Shown here piece by piece: positions 1 through 10,310 of a stretch of 64,000 bases of DNA. Below the pieces are notes generated by a model. It did no database searches and was not told the origin of the DNA. It saw only the letters and a list, made by a program, of their open reading frames with translations. This stretch comes from Bradyrhizobium sp. AUGA SZCCT0283 (GTDB taxonomy: Bacteria; Pseudomonadota; Alphaproteobacteria; Rhizobiales; Xanthobacteraceae), in the NCBI RefSeq assembly GCF_018130385.1, contig NZ_JAFCLU010000002.1, forward strand, positions 367,840 through 431,839, written 5' to 3'. Positions within the stretch are counted from its first letter, which is position 1; each line of letters opens with the position of its first letter. The position numbers and the translations under genes were made by a program.

Positions 1-280
1 TCTCGGCGACCAGCACCTGGCCGTGGCTTTCGAAGCCGCAGGCATCGTCGACCAGTCCTTCAATCCGCTCCCAAATTCCCATCGAGCGGATCGAGAGCGG
101 GATCTCGGCGACGTGCCTTGCGAGTTGACGAACGCCACCGGCATTCACCCCCGAGGCGTGGCGGCCGGCATAGTCCTTCTCGATCAGCACCGGCTTCATT
201 CCCGCAAGGCACATGTGAAGCGCGGTCGAGCATCCGTGGATGCCGCCACCCACGATGATGGCATCCGCGAGCTTCGTCAT
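1..280 (-). CDS. FAD-dependent oxidoreductase (DAO family), N-terminal part
   Basis: The gene is cut by the window edge, so only about 93 N-terminal residues are seen. They begin MTKLADAIIVGGGIHG, an FAD/NAD-binding Rossmann glycine motif (G11-x-G13-x-x-G16), and continue with an acidic residue after beta-2 (VLIEKD) and the conserved pattern SGVNAGGVRQL, typical of DAO-type amine or amino acid oxidoreductases. The ATG overlaps the TGA of the upstream flavoprotein gene (ATGA), so it is translationally coupled to that operon. It is a fourth flavoprotein or iron-sulfur gene in the cluster, probably acting on an amine or amino acid. The substrate cannot be told from this fragment. Confidence 0.85.
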   Translation of the reverse strand, partial: MTKLADAIIVGGGIHGCSTALHMCLAGMKPVLIEKDYAGRHASGVNAGGVRQLARHVAEIPLSIRSMGIWERIEGLVDDACGFESHGQVLVAE

Positions 281-1695
281 CCGCGCACCACGGCCTGGAC
301 GTCGGACTCCGTCTTCGGTACCGCCGCGAGCTCCGCGAGCGTGATCGGCTTCACTGGTGCGCGCAGCCGATAATAGCCGATCTCCTGAGGAGTCTTGCCA
401 CGGGCTTGCGCCATCAGTTCAGTGACGGTCAGACCGCAGAGCCGGCCCTGGCAGGGGCCCATGCCGCTGCGGCGATAGGCCTTGAGCTGGTTCGGACCGG
501 TCGCACCGATCGCGACGGCGTCGAGAATGTCCTTGGCCGTGACCTCCTCGCAGCGGCAGACGATGGTGTCGCCGGAGGGGATGCGGAACTGCCGGGCGGG
601 GCGGAACAGCGTGTCGAGGAAAGCACGGCCGCGCTCGGCCTTGGCCAGCGAAGCTCTGTAGGTTGCCATCGGCGCGAGCTTGGCAGCAGATGCAGGCGCC
701 AGTGCCTCCACTGCAGCCCGTGCAGCGATACGACCGCGAACAATTGCAGATTCCGCGCCGCCGATCCCGGCACCATCGCCGGCGATAGCGATGCCGTCGA
801 CCGATGTGTTGCCGTCGTGATCGAGAACCGGCGACCAGCAAAGCTGCACGTCGTCCCAGCGATGCTCGATCGCGGCCGCCATCGCGAGATTGACGTTGGG
901 CACCACGCCCTGATGCAGCAGCAGCAGCTCGGCCGGGATAGTCTCGCGTCGGCTGCCGGCCTTATAGGTCACCGTTGCAAGCTGGCCGTCGCCAGCGGCA
1001 GCGAGTTCGCTCACTCCGGTCACAACAGGTACTTTCGCCCGCACCTCCCGCATCAAGGCAAGGCCCTTCGCGAAATAGGGCGAGGTCGCGAAGGCGAAGG
1101 CGTGAGGCAACGCGGCAAAATAGTTTCGACGCTCGGTCGTATCGAGGATGCGATCGATGCGGCCGCCAAGGCGCAGGATCTGCGCCGCGAGCAGCCAAAG
1201 CAGCGGCCCCTGCCCTGCGATCACGGTGCGCCCATCCGGCACGAGCCCTGAGGACTTCAGCATCGTCTGTGCGGCGCCTGCGGTCATCACCCCCGGAAGT
1301 GTCCAGCCCGGAATCGGAAACGGCCGCTCAAGCGCACCGGTCGCCAGAATCGCGCGACGCGCCTTGACGAAGGACGACGCGCCGCCGACCGACACACCGA
1401 CCTCGAGATTCCGGTCAAGGCTCCAGACCGTCGCACGCTGGATGATCTCGGCCCCGCTCGATCGCACCGCCTCGACCAGGTTTGCACCCGCCCAATAATC
1501 GGCGCCGAGGCGATCGCGTTCCGTCACCGGGGTTGAGGTGATGGCGCGCCAGACCTGGCCGCCGGCGCCGGCATTCTCGTCGAGCAGCAGCGTCGACAGG
1601 CCAGCCTCGGCTACGGTCGCGGCGGCGGCAAGCCCGGCGGGCCCTGCCCCGATTACCACGACATCATAGTTATCGCGTTTGGGAGTCCCGTTCAT
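277..1695 (-). CDS. FAD/NAD(P)-binding oxidoreductase with BFD-like [2Fe-2S] domain (HcnB/LhpE/OoxA-like)
   Basis: This 472-residue flavoprotein starts with a dinucleotide-binding motif (G16-x-G18-x-x-G21 in VVVIGAGPAGLAA) and has a second nucleotide-binding region in its middle. The C-terminal BFD-like segment carries paired cysteines (IVCRCEEV near residue 380 and GPCQGRLCG near 415). That layout is the alpha/HcnB-type subunit of heteromeric dehydrogenases such as hydrogen cyanide synthase, D-hydroxyproline dehydrogenase (LhpE) and octopine/nopaline oxidase. It overlaps by 4 bp the 2Fe-2S gene upstream and the DAO gene downstream. The role inferred is electron transfer from a DAO-type subunit (gene at 2035-3174) to the respiratory chain. 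Substrate unknown. Confidence 0.85.
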   Translation of the reverse strand: MNGTPKRDNYDVVVIGAGPAGLAAAATVAEAGLSTLLLDENAGAGGQVWRAITSTPVTERDRLGADYWAGANLVEAVRSSGAEIIQRATVWSLDRNLEVGVSVGGASSFVKARRAILATGALERPFPIPGWTLPGVMTAGAAQTMLKSSGLVPDGRTVIAGQGPLLWLLAAQILRLGGRIDRILDTTERRNYFAALPHAFAFATSPYFAKGLALMREVRAKVPVVTGVSELAAAGDGQLATVTYKAGSRRETIPAELLLLHQGVVPNVNLAMAAAIEHRWDDVQLCWSPVLDHDGNTSVDGIAIAGDGAGIGGAESAIVRGRIAARAAVEALAPASAAKLAPMATYRASLAKAERGRAFLDTLFRPARQFRIPSGDTIVCRCEEVTAKDILDAVAIGATGPNQLKAYRRSGMGPCQGRLCGLTVTELMAQARGKTPQEIGYYRLRAPVKPITLAELAAVPKTESDVQAVVRG

Positions 1696-1988
1696 CGGCC
1701 GATCTCCCTTTTGCCCTTCTGGATCTCGATCTGCATGCCCTCGGCGACGGGCACGAGGCAGCCCTGGCGATTGCCGACGCCATCAATGGTGACGAGGCAG
1801 TCGAAGCACACGCCCATCATGCAATAGGGCAAGCGCGGCGCGCCGCTCACTGCCGTCGCACGGCGCACGTCACGGCCGGAAGCGAGCAGCGCAGCGGAAA
1901 CCGTATCGCCCTCGCGCGCCGCAACGGCGGCCCCGTCCACGACGATGTGCACCGGTCTTCTGCTGTCCTGATCGGATCGTTTGAACAT
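1692..1988 (-). CDS. (2Fe-2S)-binding small subunit of the flavoprotein dehydrogenase (HcnA/LhpF-like)
   Basis: The predicted protein has 98 residues. Cysteines C56, C61, C64 and C77 (PYCMMGVCFDC then QGC) form the plant-ferredoxin-like 2Fe-2S pattern of HcnA/LhpF/SoxA N-terminal domains. The ATG at 1988 was chosen because it gives the family length and follows an AGAGG-like ribosome site; a longer open frame upstream runs into the preceding DAO gene. The stop overlaps the start of the HcnB-like gene (ATGA). With the genes on either side it completes a three-subunit membrane-associated or cytosolic dehydrogenase. Confidence 0.85.
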   Translation of the reverse strand: MFKRSDQDSRRPVHIVVDGAAVAAREGDTVSAALLASGRDVRRATAVSGAPRLPYCMMGVCFDCLVTIDGVGNRQGCLVPVAEGMQIEIQKGKREIGR

Positions 1989-2034
1989 TGGATGCCTCTT
2001 CGTCCCTTTCTCTCGCGTGCGGGTCGCGTCGATG

Positions 2035-3174
2035 TCAGTAGTAGCCGCTGCCTGTCGCAGCATGGTTCGCGTCGAAGCGGCGGGCCGAGAACGCGCCGAC
2101 GAGTTCCGGCTCGAGCGCGCCTTGCGCCACCATCCGGGCAATCTCGAAGGCGTGGTTGGAGGCGAGCGTGACACCGGAATGACAGCAGGTGACAAAAGCA
2201 CCCGGCGCGCTCTCCGACTGATCGTAGATCGGAAAGCCGTCCTGCGGCATCACGCGGATGCCGGACCAGGTACGCACGACGTTCAGGCGGGCCAGATGAG
2301 GAAACATGCGCTGCGCCCGATCCGCCATCACGGCGCTTACCGAATGGTTCAGCGTGCGATCGTCAAGCTGATCTTCCTTGCTGTCTCCAATCATCACCGT
2401 GCCCTCGTCGGTCTGCCGAATGGTGGTCAGCGGATGCGGCAGGAACGGCATGGTGCGTTCGGTCACCACGATCTGACCGCGGGTCGGCCCCATCGGCGCC
2501 GACAGACCGACCATCGGTGCGAGCGACTGGTTGGCGTTGCCGGCGGAGAGCACGACCTTGCCGGCGCGGATCTCGCCCTGTGGCGTCGACAGTCGGAATT
2601 CGCCGCCGCTCCGGAAGATCGCCGAGACCGGCCGCTCAGGAAGATAGTCGACGCCGAACAGCTTCAGTCCGGTGTGAAAGGCACGGAAAGTGCGCAGTGA
2701 ATTCACGTGCCCGTCCAGCGGACAGAAGCTGCCACCGGAGACCTCAGGACCGATCAGCGGCAGCATCTTCCTGACCTCCGACGCCGACAGCATCTCCATC
2801 TTGTAGTCAGCCGCACCCACCTGGTTGTGCATGCGCGTGACAAGCTGGGCGCGCTGTTCGAACTCGTCCTCGCCGAGGGTCAGATGAAAGCCGCCATTCT
2901 GCTGCAGGGCGACGTCGAGCCCGGTCTGGTCTTTCAATTCGGCGGCGAGCTTGCTCCAGCTTTCGGATGCCCGCATCGTCCAGCCGGTGTAGGCCGGCAT
3001 GCCGAGCCCCTTGCTCTGCACCCAGACCAGCGCGAAGTTTGCCCGCGAGGCGCGCTTGGCGATGTCGCCCTCGTCGAGGACGACGACCTTCTTGCCGAGC
3101 CGGCCAAGACCCCAGGCGATAGCGGAGCCGAGCAGGCCGCCGCCCACGACAGCGACGTCATATTCCTTTGACAT
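2035..3174 (-). CDS. DAO-type FAD-dependent dehydrogenase subunit (HcnC/LhpB/OoxB-like)
   Basis: This 379-residue protein begins with a Rossmann glycine motif (G11-x-G13-x-x-G16 in VAVVGGGLLGSAIA). Near the C-terminus it has the DAO-family pattern WSGIRVMPQDGFPIYD followed by HSGVTLASNHAFEIA. It is the likely catalytic, substrate-oxidising subunit paired with the 2Fe-2S and BFD-type subunits encoded just downstream. Family members oxidise glycine, D-amino acids, hydroxyproline or opines, transferring electrons to a quinone instead of O2. It lies 19 bp downstream of the ABC permease gene that ends at 3194, which suggests that the imported solute is its substrate (inference). Confidence 0.85.
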   Translation of the reverse strand: MSKEYDVAVVGGGLLGSAIAWGLGRLGKKVVVLDEGDIAKRASRANFALVWVQSKGLGMPAYTGWTMRASESWSKLAAELKDQTGLDVALQQNGGFHLTLGEDEFEQRAQLVTRMHNQVGAADYKMEMLSASEVRKMLPLIGPEVSGGSFCPLDGHVNSLRTFRAFHTGLKLFGVDYLPERPVSAIFRSGGEFRLSTPQGEIRAGKVVLSAGNANQSLAPMVGLSAPMGPTRGQIVVTERTMPFLPHPLTTIRQTDEGTVMIGDSKEDQLDDRTLNHSVSAVMADRAQRMFPHLARLNVVRTWSGIRVMPQDGFPIYDQSESAPGAFVTCCHSGVTLASNHAFEIARMVAQGALEPELVGAFSARRFDANHAATGSGYY

Positions 3175-3193
3175 GGGTTTTCCTTGGGTTCTC

Positions 3194-4000
3194 CTAGCGC
3201 CCTGGATCGCTCTTGCCGGCGAGCACGCGATCGAGCCCGTAGAAGCGGTCGAGCAGGATCAGGGCGGTCATGGTGATCGCGATCACGCTGGCCGAGACGG
3301 AGGTCACCAGCGGATCGATGTTGTCCTGGATGTACAGGAACATGCGAACGGGCAGCGTCTCGGTGCCGGGCGTGGCCAGGAAGACGGTCATGGTCAGATC
3401 GTCAAAGGACTGAATGAAGGCAAGCGCCCAGCCGCTGATGACGCCCGGCAGGATCAGCGGCAAGGTCACGCGGCGGAACAAGGTCCAGCCGCCGGCGCCG
3501 AGCGAGACCGCGGCCATCTCGATCGAGCGGTCCATGCCGGTCGCCGCGGCCAGCGTTAGCCGCAGCGCGAACGGAAACACCACCACCACATGAGCGACCA
3601 GCAGGCCTGTGAAACTGCCGCCCATGCCGATCGCCGTGAAGAAGCGCAGGAAGGCGATGCCGAGCACGACATGCGGGATCATCAGCGGCGACAGGAACAA
3701 CGCTGCAAGGGCGCCGCGACCTCGGAAACTATAACGGGCGATGGCAAGCGCCGCCGGCACCGCAAACAGGAGCGCCACCAACGAGGACAGCGCACCGAGG
3801 CCGAGGCTCACCCAGAAGGCATGGACAAACTCGGGATAGCTCGCGATCTTCCTGAACCAGCGCAGTGAGAAACTGGTGGTCGGCAGCGACAGGTAGCCCT
3901 CAGGCGTGAAAGCGACGAGGCAGACCACCACGATCGGCGCCAGCATGACGATCACGAAGATCGCATGGAAGATGAGCGCGAGCGGGCCGTTCGTCCTCAT
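3194..4000 (-). CDS. ABC transporter permease (PotC-like)
   Basis: A 268-residue integral membrane protein with about six hydrophobic segments. It carries the binding-protein-dependent permease EAA loop near residues 175-195 (EMAAVSLGAGGWTLFRRVTLPLILPG), which contacts the ATPase. Gene order is ATPase, permease 1, permease 2 with the binding protein gene upstream, the classical PotABCD polyamine/opine/Fe3+ uptake layout. Its start ATG at 4000 overlaps the stop of the first permease gene by 4 bp, so the two subunits are coupled. Substrate class (polyamine-like, opine or amino acid derivative) is inferred only from the family and from the neighbouring dehydrogenase. Confidence 0.9.
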   Translation of the reverse strand: MRTNGPLALIFHAIFVIVMLAPIVVVCLVAFTPEGYLSLPTTSFSLRWFRKIASYPEFVHAFWVSLGLGALSSLVALLFAVPAALAIARYSFRGRGALAALFLSPLMIPHVVLGIAFLRFFTAIGMGGSFTGLLVAHVVVVFPFALRLTLAAATGMDRSIEMAAVSLGAGGWTLFRRVTLPLILPGVISGWALAFIQSFDDLTMTVFLATPGTETLPVRMFLYIQDNIDPLVTSVSASVIAITMTALILLDRFYGLDRVLAGKSDPGR

Positions 4001-4905
4001 CGAAACACCTCGGCATAGCGCCGCTCGATCAGCGCGTTGCTGCCGACGACGATCATCACGAGCGCCAGCAGCAGCAGGACCGCGACGGCGGCGCCGAGCG
4101 GCCAGTTCAGCGTATTGAGAAACTCGTCATAGGCGAGCGTCGCCGCGACCTTGAGCCGACGGCCACCGATGATGGCGGGCGTCGCAAAAGCGCTGGCGGA
4201 CAGCGAGAAGACGATGATCGCGCCCGACAACACGCCCGGCATGATCTGCGGCAGAACGATGCGGCGAATGATCGTGAACGAACCGGCGCCGAGCGACAGG
4301 GCGGCGTTCTCAATCTGCGGGTCGACGCGTTGCAGTGCAGCCCAGACCGACAGCACCATGAAAGGCATCATCACGTGCGCGAGTGCGATGACCATGCCGG
4401 TTTCGGTGAACATGAAGGGCAGCGGCGAGCCGATCAGCCCAAGCGACATCAGGAACTTGTTGATGAGGCCATTGTTGCCGCCAAACAACAGCGCCCAGCC
4501 CAGCGTGCGCGCCACCACGGAGATCAGCAATGGGCCAAGGATTACGAGCAGGAAAAAACTCTTCCAGCGCCCGCTCATACGGTTGAGGATGTAGGCCTCC
4601 GGCGCACCGAACATGGCAGTGATCAGCGTCGTCAGCAGGGCGATGCGGAAAGTCCGCCAGAACATCTCGGCATAATAGGGATCGGTCGCGATCTCGCGCC
4701 AGTTCTTCAGGATGAAGACCGGCTCGATGCCTTTGTATTGGCCCCAGTCGTGGAACGAGAGCATCACCGTCATGGCGAGCGGGATCACCAGCACACCGAC
4801 GAACAGCATCAGCGCTGGCGCGGTCAGCGCCCACGGCGCGCGCCTATCACGCGCGTCCGCCGTTGCCGCAGCGTTCACGGGAGCAGTGTCGACGGCTGCG
4901 CTCAT
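3997..4905 (-). CDS. ABC transporter permease (PotB-like)
   Basis: The start at 4905 (MSAAVDTAPVNAAATADARD) overlaps the stop of the ATPase gene as ATGA and gives 302 residues, the family length; an upstream extension would only read through the ATPase gene. After a short cytoplasmic tail there are about six membrane segments. The EAA motif near residues 205-225 (NAALSLGAGSFTIIRRIVLPQIMPG) marks the coupling loop to the ATPase. With the PotC-like permease at 3194-4000 it forms the heterodimeric channel of the importer. Confidence 0.9.
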   Translation of the reverse strand: MSAAVDTAPVNAAATADARDRRAPWALTAPALMLFVGVLVIPLAMTVMLSFHDWGQYKGIEPVFILKNWREIATDPYYAEMFWRTFRIALLTTLITAMFGAPEAYILNRMSGRWKSFFLLVILGPLLISVVARTLGWALLFGGNNGLINKFLMSLGLIGSPLPFMFTETGMVIALAHVMMPFMVLSVWAALQRVDPQIENAALSLGAGSFTIIRRIVLPQIMPGVLSGAIIVFSLSASAFATPAIIGGRRLKVAATLAYDEFLNTLNWPLGAAVAVLLLLALVMIVVGSNALIERRYAEVFR

Positions 4906-5945
4906 GCGGCAACTCCGGCGCTGCGCAGGCTCATGTCTTCCGGCCGCCAGGCAAGCCGCACGGCCTCGCCCTCCGCGGGCTGCGGCTGGCCGTCGTTTTG
5001 GCGGATTACAATCACAGCGCCGCATTCGCTCTCGCACTGGAAGAGCCAGTGATTGCCTTGGAAAATGCGGGTGACGATCTTCGCCACGAGCCCGGCATCG
5101 CCGAAACCGATCCGCTCGGGGCGGATGCTGACCGTCACCGGACCCGCGAGGCCGGCCGGTGCCGGCGCGCTCCAGGAGCCGGCGGTCAGCCGCCCCGGCG
5201 TGACGCTCCGGTCGATCGTCGCGGCGAAATCGTTTGTCTTGCCGAGGAACTGGGACACAAAGGCGGAAGCCGGCCGCTCATAGGTCTCCTGCGGTGTGCC
5301 GATTTGCTCGATGCGGCCCTGGTTCATCACCACGATCCGGTCGGACAGCGACATCGCCTCGTTCTGGTCGTGGGTGACGAGGATCGTGGTAGTGCCGAGA
5401 TTGCGCTGGATCTGGCGCAGTTCGATCTGCATGTCCTCGCGCAGCTTGGCGTCCAGATTAGACAGCGGCTCATCAAGGAGCAGCACGCTCGGCCGAATCA
5501 CGAGCGCGCGGGCGAGCGCCACGCGCTGCTGCTGGCCGCCGGACATCCGTCGCGGATAACGCTCCTCATAGCCGGCGAGCCCGACCATCGCCAGCGCGGC
5601 GCGGACGCGCTCGCGGCACTCTGCACGCGGCACGCGCCGCATCTCGAGGCCAAAGGCGACGTTCTCGGCCGCTGTCATATGCGGGAACAGCGCATAGCTT
5701 TGAAATACGATGCCGAGCCCGCGCTTCGCCGGCTGCACCGCGGTCAGGTCGCGCCCCTCGAGCCGGATCGCGCCGCGCGAGGGATCGAGGAAGCCCGCAA
5801 TCATCTGCAGCGTCGTGGTCTTTCCGCAGCCCGACGGACCAAGGAAGGAGACGAACTCGCCCTTGCCTACCGTGAGACTGAAGTCATCGACGACAGTCTG
5901 CGGGCCGAACTGTTTTGCGACTCGGTCGAGTTCAAGAAAGGACAT
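4902..5945 (-). CDS. ABC transporter ATP-binding protein (PotA-like)
   Basis: This is the ATPase of the PotABCD-type importer, 347 residues from the ATG at 5945. Walker A is GPSGCGKT (36-43). The signature MSGGQQQR, Walker B VLLLDEPLSNLDAKLR and switch histidine VTHDQNEAMS follow in order, and a C-terminal TOBE-type regulatory domain fills the last 100 residues. An in-frame ATG at 5972 would add nine residues (MSWQHPEAF), but the 5945 start has a GGAAG ribosome site at good spacing and matches family N-termini. The gene lies 93 bp downstream of the binding protein gene and overlaps the PotB-like permease gene. Confidence 0.92.
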   Translation of the reverse strand: MSFLELDRVAKQFGPQTVVDDFSLTVGKGEFVSFLGPSGCGKTTTLQMIAGFLDPSRGAIRLEGRDLTAVQPAKRGLGIVFQSYALFPHMTAAENVAFGLEMRRVPRAECRERVRAALAMVGLAGYEERYPRRMSGGQQQRVALARALVIRPSVLLLDEPLSNLDAKLREDMQIELRQIQRNLGTTTILVTHDQNEAMSLSDRIVVMNQGRIEQIGTPQETYERPASAFVSQFLGKTNDFAATIDRSVTPGRLTAGSWSAPAPAGLAGPVTVSIRPERIGFGDAGLVAKIVTRIFQGNHWLFQCESECGAVIVIRQNDGQPQPAEGEAVRLAWRPEDMSLRSAGVAA

Positions 5946-6038
5946 GAATGCTTCCGGGTGCTGCCAGGACAAATGGTAGACCTGCGGCGTTGCGCGGAGC
6001 CGTCGCCGAAATCCAGTCCGCCGCGCCGAGCCTTAAGC

Positions 6039-7073
6039 TCAGCGCTCGACCTCGCGATTCCACCGCTTGGTCCATTCCTCGCGCTTGTCGTTGATGATCG
6101 CCCAGTCGGGCGTATACAGCTTTGCGGCGCGCTCCCCGATCGGCGCCATCTTACCGAGATCCGGCGGCACCACGACCGACTTCAACACCGGGCCGTAGCC
6201 GTAATCCTTCAGCAACACGAGCTGTGTTTTCGGCTCGAGCAGCGTTTTGATGAATGCCGAGGCGAGCGGCGACGCGTTGGGCTTGGTGATCGGACAGGCA
6301 GTCGTCAGCAGCGTGGCCGCGCCTTCCTTCGGATAGACAAAGTCGACGGGGAAGCCGGTGTTGGCGAAGCTCTGGACACGGCCCGTCCCCCACACGGCCA
6401 GCACGGCCTGGCCGGACTGGAACAGCTCGGTCATCTTGCCTGGCGAGGGCTCATAGGCCAGCACATTGGGATTGACGTCAGTCTTGATAATCTTGAAGCC
6501 GGCGTCGACGTTGGCTTCGCTGCCGCCGTTCATTTTGGCAAGCATCAGCAACGTATGCAGACCATACGTGTTGTTGATGGGCGGAATGACCAGCTGCTTC
6601 TGATATTTTGGATCCTTGAGATCATTCCAGGAGGTCGGTGGCGCCCAGCCTTTTTCGGCAAAGACTTTGGTGTTGTACATCAAACCGGTCGCAACGATGC
6701 CGATGCCAACCGCGCGATCATCCTTGAAGCGTGCGGCCTCGTAGAGATCGGCAGGCAGGCCATCGATCTTGCCGCAGAAGCCAAGCTGGATTGCCTGGTA
6801 CATCGGACCGTCATCGACGATCGCCACGTCGATCTGCTGGTTGCCCTTCTGGGCCTGCAGCTTGGCAAGCGTGTCTGTCGAGTTGCCGGCGACGTATTCG
6901 ACCTTGACGCCGTTGCTCTGCTCGAAGCCGGGGATGACCTCGTCGCGGATCGTCTTCTCGAAGGAGCCGCCGTAACCCGCGACATAGAGCGTCTTCTGCT
7001 GCGCCAAAACCGCCGACGGGGTTAGGGCGAGCGCCGCAATGCTGACCGCTCCGACAAGGCCGAGATGCTTCAT
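6039..7073 (-). CDS. Periplasmic solute-binding protein of PotD type
   Basis: The protein has 344 residues from the ATG at 7073, which is preceded by a GGAGA ribosome site. It begins with a clear Sec signal peptide (MKHLGLVGAVSIAALALTPS, cut after AVLA-Q). The mature part starts KTLYVAGYGGSFEKTIRDEV, the usual beginning of extracellular solute-binding family 1 proteins that bind polyamines, opines or similar cations. It is the first gene of the importer operon and lies opposite the LysR gene at 7345, so the 271-bp space between them should hold the regulated promoter. A longer open frame upstream is not coding. Confidence 0.9.
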   Translation of the reverse strand: MKHLGLVGAVSIAALALTPSAVLAQQKTLYVAGYGGSFEKTIRDEVIPGFEQSNGVKVEYVAGNSTDTLAKLQAQKGNQQIDVAIVDDGPMYQAIQLGFCGKIDGLPADLYEAARFKDDRAVGIGIVATGLMYNTKVFAEKGWAPPTSWNDLKDPKYQKQLVIPPINNTYGLHTLLMLAKMNGGSEANVDAGFKIIKTDVNPNVLAYEPSPGKMTELFQSGQAVLAVWGTGRVQSFANTGFPVDFVYPKEGAATLLTTACPITKPNASPLASAFIKTLLEPKTQLVLLKDYGYGPVLKSVVVPPDLGKMAPIGERAAKLYTPDWAIINDKREEWTKRWNREVER

Positions 7074-7311
7074 ATCGATCGATCTCCAATACCGTTTGCG
7101 AGGTGCACCCGGAGTGACCCCCCTTTTGACCGGCTCGAGCCCTCTCCTCCGAGCGAGGCGCATGCGTCCCGTTCGGTATCGCGGCACGACGCGTCGGACC
7201 GCGCCAGAAGTTTGGGCGTCCGGGCCGCTGCCCAAAAAACTGGCTTTGTCCAGCCGTGGTAAAAAAGATCGCAATCCATGCTTTCGCCGTCCAATTAATA
7301 ATGGCACCTTC

Positions 7312-7327
7312 AACATGCTGAAATGTT
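7312..7327. promoter_or_regulatory. Candidate LysR-type operator dyad
   Basis: The dyad AACAT-N6-ATGTT lies 17 bp before the LysR start and within the divergent intergenic space shared with the binding protein gene. LysR regulators commonly bind short interrupted dyads here and repress themselves. Only the dyad is seen; regulator binding is inference. Confidence 0.3.
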
Positions 7328-7344
7328 ATGGATGGGAAAGAGGC

Positions 7345-8262
7345 ATGGCCCGGATCAATTCGCGGCAGGTCGAAGCCTTCCGCGCAATGATGCTGACAGG
7401 CAGCGTGACGGAGGCAGCAAAGCTGATCGCTGTGACACAGCCGGCCGTAAGCCGGCTGTTGCGTGACTTTCAGGCGCTGCTCAAGATGGAGTTGTTCGAG
7501 AGACGCGGTACCGGCCTTGTGCCGACGGCAGCCGCAACGGCACTCTACATGGAAGTCGAGCGCTCCTTCGTCGGACTCGACCGCATCGCCGCGGCCGCTG
7601 AAGAGATCCGCAGCCGCCGGACCGGCACGCTTCGGATCGCGGCCCTGCCGGCGCTGTCCAACGGCTACCTGCCGCGATTGGCTGGCGGGTTCCTCAAGGA
7701 ACGGCCAAACCTCAACCTGTCTTTTTTCGGCGTCATCTCGCCGATCGTGATCGATTGGGTTTTGAACCACCAGTGCGACATCGGCTTTGCCGAGGTGCCG
7801 ATCGCCCATTCCGGCCTTCCGTGCGTTCGGCTGCCGGCGCCCGCTCGCGTCGCGATCCTTCCCGCCGGACACCGACTCGCGGTTAAGGAGACGCTACAGC
7901 CGCGCGATTTCGAGGGCGAGACCTTCGTGTCGCTGACGGCCGGATCGACCGGCCGTCATCTGATTGACCAGGCCTTCAATCGCGACGATGTCCGCCGGAT
8001 CCTTCGGGTCGAAACCAGCCTGTCCGAAATCATGTGCGGGCTGGTGTCATCCGGACTCGGCGTGGCGATCTGCGATCCCTTCACGGCGCAGGAGTTCGAG
8101 GACCGAGGCGTCGTGGCGCGCCCTTTCCTGCCGCGGATCGATTTCGAGTTCGCCGCCGTTTTTCCACCGCAGCGCAGTCCCTCGCCTGTTGCCCTGGATT
8201 TGGTGGAGGTCATGCGGCAGTCGCTTGACGAATTGAGCGGGCTGCCCGTCGCTCAAAACTGA
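7345..8262 (+). CDS. LysR-family transcriptional regulator
   Basis: The protein has 305 residues from the ATG at 7345, a standard LysR length. The N-terminal winged helix-turn-helix covers residues 1-60 (LTGSVTEAAKLIAVTQPAVSRLLRDFQ), followed by a linker helix and a periplasmic-binding-fold effector domain. The start was set by the conserved NSRQVEAFRAMM beginning and a GGAAAGAGG site; another ATG at 7315 would add ten residues. It is transcribed away from the PotABCD/dehydrogenase operon, so it probably activates that operon in response to the imported substrate. It converges on the Dpp-type operon end at 8325. Confidence 0.92.
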   Translation: MARINSRQVEAFRAMMLTGSVTEAAKLIAVTQPAVSRLLRDFQALLKMELFERRGTGLVPTAAATALYMEVERSFVGLDRIAAAAEEIRSRRTGTLRIAALPALSNGYLPRLAGGFLKERPNLNLSFFGVISPIVIDWVLNHQCDIGFAEVPIAHSGLPCVRLPAPARVAILPAGHRLAVKETLQPRDFEGETFVSLTAGSTGRHLIDQAFNRDDVRRILRVETSLSEIMCGLVSSGLGVAICDPFTAQEFEDRGVVARPFLPRIDFEFAAVFPPQRSPSPVALDLVEVMRQSLDELSGLPVAQN

Positions 8263-8324
8263 TGGCGGTGGGCAGGTTACGTCGATCACCTCTCTGGCGC
8301 TGGTCGGAAGGTTGCAGCACGGGA

Positions 8325-9319
<995 letters not shown>

Positions 9320-9323
<4 letters not shown>

Positions 9324-10309
9324 GCCGCGGCCGCCTCCTTGCGCGCGTAATGGCAGGCCGCGATGTGGCGGGGTCCCTTCTCTTCGAGACCCGGGGCAAC
9401 CTGCCGACAGAGATCGGTCGCCAGCGCACAGCGCCCGGCAAAGACGCAGCCTTCGATCCGCCCCTTGAGGCTCGGCACCTGGCCGGGAATCTCGGCGAGC
9501 CGCCGCGCCGCACCTGTGAGGGACGAACCGAGCTTGGGCACTGCGCCAAGCAGGCCCTGCGTATAGGGATGACGAGGGGAGCGGAACAGTTCAGCCACCG
9601 GCGCTTCCTCAACCTTGCGGCCGGCATACATGACCATGACGCGCTCGGCGATCTCAGCGACGACGCCGAGATCGTGGGTGATCAGAACGATCGCCGCGCC
9701 GACGCGGCGTTTGAGGTCCAGCATCAGTTGCAGGATCTGCGCCTGGATCGTGACATCGAGCGCCGTGGTCGGCTCGTCGGCGATCAGGAGCTTTGGATTG
9801 CAGGCGAGCGCCATGGCGATCATCACGCGCTGCCGCATGCCGCCGGAGAGCTGATGCGGATATTCGCGCACGCGCCGCACAGGCTCCGGGATGCCGACCA
9901 ATGTCAGCATCTCGATGGCGCGCGCCTCGGCCGCCTGCTTGTCGAGCCCCTGATGCATCCGCAGCGTCTCGCCAATCTGACGGCCGACCGTCAGCACCGG
10001 ATTGAGGCTCGTCATCGGCTCCTGGAAGATCATCGAAATGTCGTTACCACGGATGGCGCGCATCTCGCGTTCGGAGAGTTGCAGCAGATCCTTGCCCTGG
10101 AAGCGGATCGAACCCGCAATCTTGCCCGGGGGCTCGGCAATCAGCCGCATCAGCGACATCGAGGTAACCGACTTGCCGCAGCCGGATTCCCCGACGATAG
10201 CCAGCGTCTCGCCTTCGCCGACATGGAAGGAGACGCCGTCGACGGCCCGATTGATACCTTCGGGCGTTCGGAAATGGGTCTGCAGATTGTCGACTTCGAG
10301 TAGCGCCAT
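9320..10309 (-). CDS. Oligo/dipeptide-type ABC transporter ATPase (DppD/OppD-like)
   Basis: A 329-residue ATPase. Walker A GESGCGKS lies at about 40-47, followed by signature [15 protein letters not shown], Walker [15 protein letters not shown] and switch histidine [10 protein letters not shown]. The C-terminal Opp extension includes [16 protein letters not shown]. It pairs with the DppF-like subunit through the 4-bp overlap at its 3' end. Upstream it is separated from the permease gene by a 50-bp spacer filled by a dispersed repeat. Confidence 0.92.
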
Positions 10310-10310
10310 C

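Noticed and set aside
277..3174. Hydrogen cyanide synthase (hcnABC)
   Set aside because: The subunit plan matches, but the same plan is used by D-amino acid, hydroxyproline and opine dehydrogenases. An added DAO gene and a dedicated importer argue against calling it cyanide synthase.
4863..7025. A 720-codon plus-strand open frame
   Set aside because: It is antisense to the ATPase and binding protein genes of the PotABCD-type importer, which have full motifs and ribosome sites.
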